In this document: positions 26,419-27,300 of the stretch, in pieces
Layout: every line of letters starts with the position of its first letter
Position numbering within the stretch: position 1 is the stretch's first letter
Source: an uncultured Ellagibacter sp.
GTDB lineage: Bacteria; Actinomycetota; Coriobacteriia; Coriobacteriales; Eggerthellaceae
Length of the DNA stretch: 27,300 nt
Assembly: GCA_934654815.1 (NCBI GenBank)
Contig: CAKUGU010000032.1
Location: 1-27,300, forward strand
Reading direction: 5' to 3'
The notes under the pieces: generated by a model
The model's database searches: none
What the model saw: the letters and a program-made list of their open reading frames with translations, nothing else
Told to the model about the DNA's origin: nothing
Program-made: the position numbers and the translations under genes

Positions 26419-27300
26419 CTACATGATGGGCGGCACGTAGATTTTCATGCGGGAATGGGGAATGGCCTTCTTCGCGAGCTCGGTCAGGCCCTGCGCGACC
26501 GTCGCGAGCTTGTCGGTGGGCACGCCCATGAACATCATGTCCTCGCCGATGTCGCTCGCCGCACGGCAACCGTAGCAGCCGAACGTGATGTTCGGCTCGC
26601 CTTCGAGCATGGGGTAGAGCACCGCCTCCACGCACATGGAGTTGTAGCCACTTGCATGGAAGTCGAAGCGGTGGCCGGTGTAGTAGCTCATCGACATGCA
26701 CAGCCACATCATTTGCTCCGGCGTGCCGGTGAACACGACGACTTCGGGCTTGCGCACCGTCTTCGCAAGCGGCGCCACGTACGTCGCGCGGCGGCTCTTC
26801 GGCGGCAGCGTCGGGCGCTCGCGCACCATGCGGGCCGCGGCCTCCGCGTTCACGAGCTTATGGAAGAGCACGTAGATCTCGCCAGTGGCAAGCTTCTCGG
26901 GCACGCCCGTCATGCCGAAGATCGACGTGCCGTCGGGGCAGGAATGACGGTACGGCGGCATGAGGATGCTCGCGCCGCGACGGGCTGCCATCATGGCCTG
27001 ACAGAAGCGCAGGTTCTCGGGCGGCAGCGGCACGTCGGGCAGAAGCTCGTCCTTGTCAATGAGGCCGACTGCGACGGGCTGCCAGCGCAAGTCGAGCTTG
27101 TCCATGATGATGCGCTGCCATTCCGCGTACTGCTTGTGGAGCTCATCGGAGATGGGTTCGGCGCGCGGCTCGTCCGCGAACGGGTCATACGTCGCATCGC
27201 CCTGGCATTCAACGGTGAGCGCGCGCTGCGGGCAGTTGCCCGAGCACGTGGTACATCCCACGCAGTTATCGATGTGCGCGGCGAACGGATGACCCTCTTC
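26419..27300 (-). CDS. Ferredoxin-DUF169 protein, 5' end outside window
   Basis: The frame is open to the right edge, so the start is missing; an internal GTG (27261) falls inside the conserved cluster motif and is not the start. The visible N-terminus has DNCVGCTTCSGNCP, a CxxCxxCxxxCP [4Fe-4S] motif, so at least one ferredoxin-type cluster is present. From about 26450 to 27120 the protein is DUF169: VAVGLIDKDEL, FCQAMMAARRG, PPYRHSCPDGTS, VVVFTGTPEQMMWLC and ITFGCYGCRAASDI. The last two contain more conserved cysteines. DUF169 proteins are common in anaerobes and have no settled function; electron transfer or C1 chemistry is often guessed. It is the promoter-proximal partner of the GNAT gene. 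Confidence 0.88.
   Translation of the reverse strand, partial: EEGHPFAAHIDNCVGCTTCSGNCPQRALTVECQGDATYDPFADEPRAEPISDELHKQYAEWQRIIMDKLDLRWQPVAVGLIDKDELLPDVPLPPENLRFCQAMMAARRGASILMPPYRHSCPDGTSIFGMTGVPEKLATGEIYVLFHKLVNAEAAARMVRERPTLPPKSRRATYVAPLAKTVRKPEVVVFTGTPEQMMWLCMSMSYYTGHRFDFHASGYNSMCVEAVLYPMLEGEPNITFGCYGCRAASDIGEDMMFMGVPTDKLATVAQGLTELAKKAIPHSRMKIYVPPIM

Overview
This high-GC, gene-dense window has the codon bias and gene content of an anaerobic actinobacterium. My best guess is class Coriobacteriia, probably the Eggerthellaceae. The grounds are a fused SecDF, a radical-type 2-hydroxyacyl-CoA dehydratase with its activase, a Tat-type lipoprotein transporter, and the gene order glmS-acpS-nnrD, which I recall from actinobacteria. 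This placement is inference; there is no rRNA or tRNA in the window to confirm it.

Layout. 1-1604: the 3' part of a GIY-YIG endonuclease-like gene, a LysR regulator, and a small DUF1292 protein convergent with it. 1674-6454 (minus): a HAD hydrolase and tgt form an operon closed by a terminator, followed by a secDF fusion. 6729-12206 (plus): queH, two genes encoding a 2-hydroxyacyl-CoA dehydratase (the second fused to its ATP-dependent activase), then queA. 12227-12602: a convergent intergenic region with the queA terminator and two large hairpin elements that share one core in opposite orientations. 12603-18908 (minus): ligA, a DUF308 membrane protein, and the operon glmS-acpS-nnrD. 19001-24350 (minus): a five-gene peptide/nickel-family ABC transporter, with a PadR regulator diverging from it at 24693. 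25247-27300: a flavin-reductase-like protein, a GNAT acetyltransferase with a cysteine tail, and the end of a ferredoxin-DUF169 protein.

How the genes fit together. Tgt, QueA and QueH are the three enzymes that turn preQ1 into queuosine on tRNA, so the end of the Q pathway is complete here although the genes lie on both strands. GlmS, AcpS and NnrD are housekeeping functions for cell-wall precursor, acyl-carrier and NAD(P)H repair. The transporter looks like a nickel (or metal-chelate) importer. Its ATPase has a histidine-rich N-terminus, its binding protein has a His-rich C-terminal motif, and the promoter region carries GTGTTAC-N13-GTAACAC, which I recall as a NikR-type operator.

The most unusual signals are the paired hairpin elements between queA and ligA, the dehydratase-activase fusion lying between two queuosine genes, and the predicted metal operator next to a Cys/His-containing PadR regulator.
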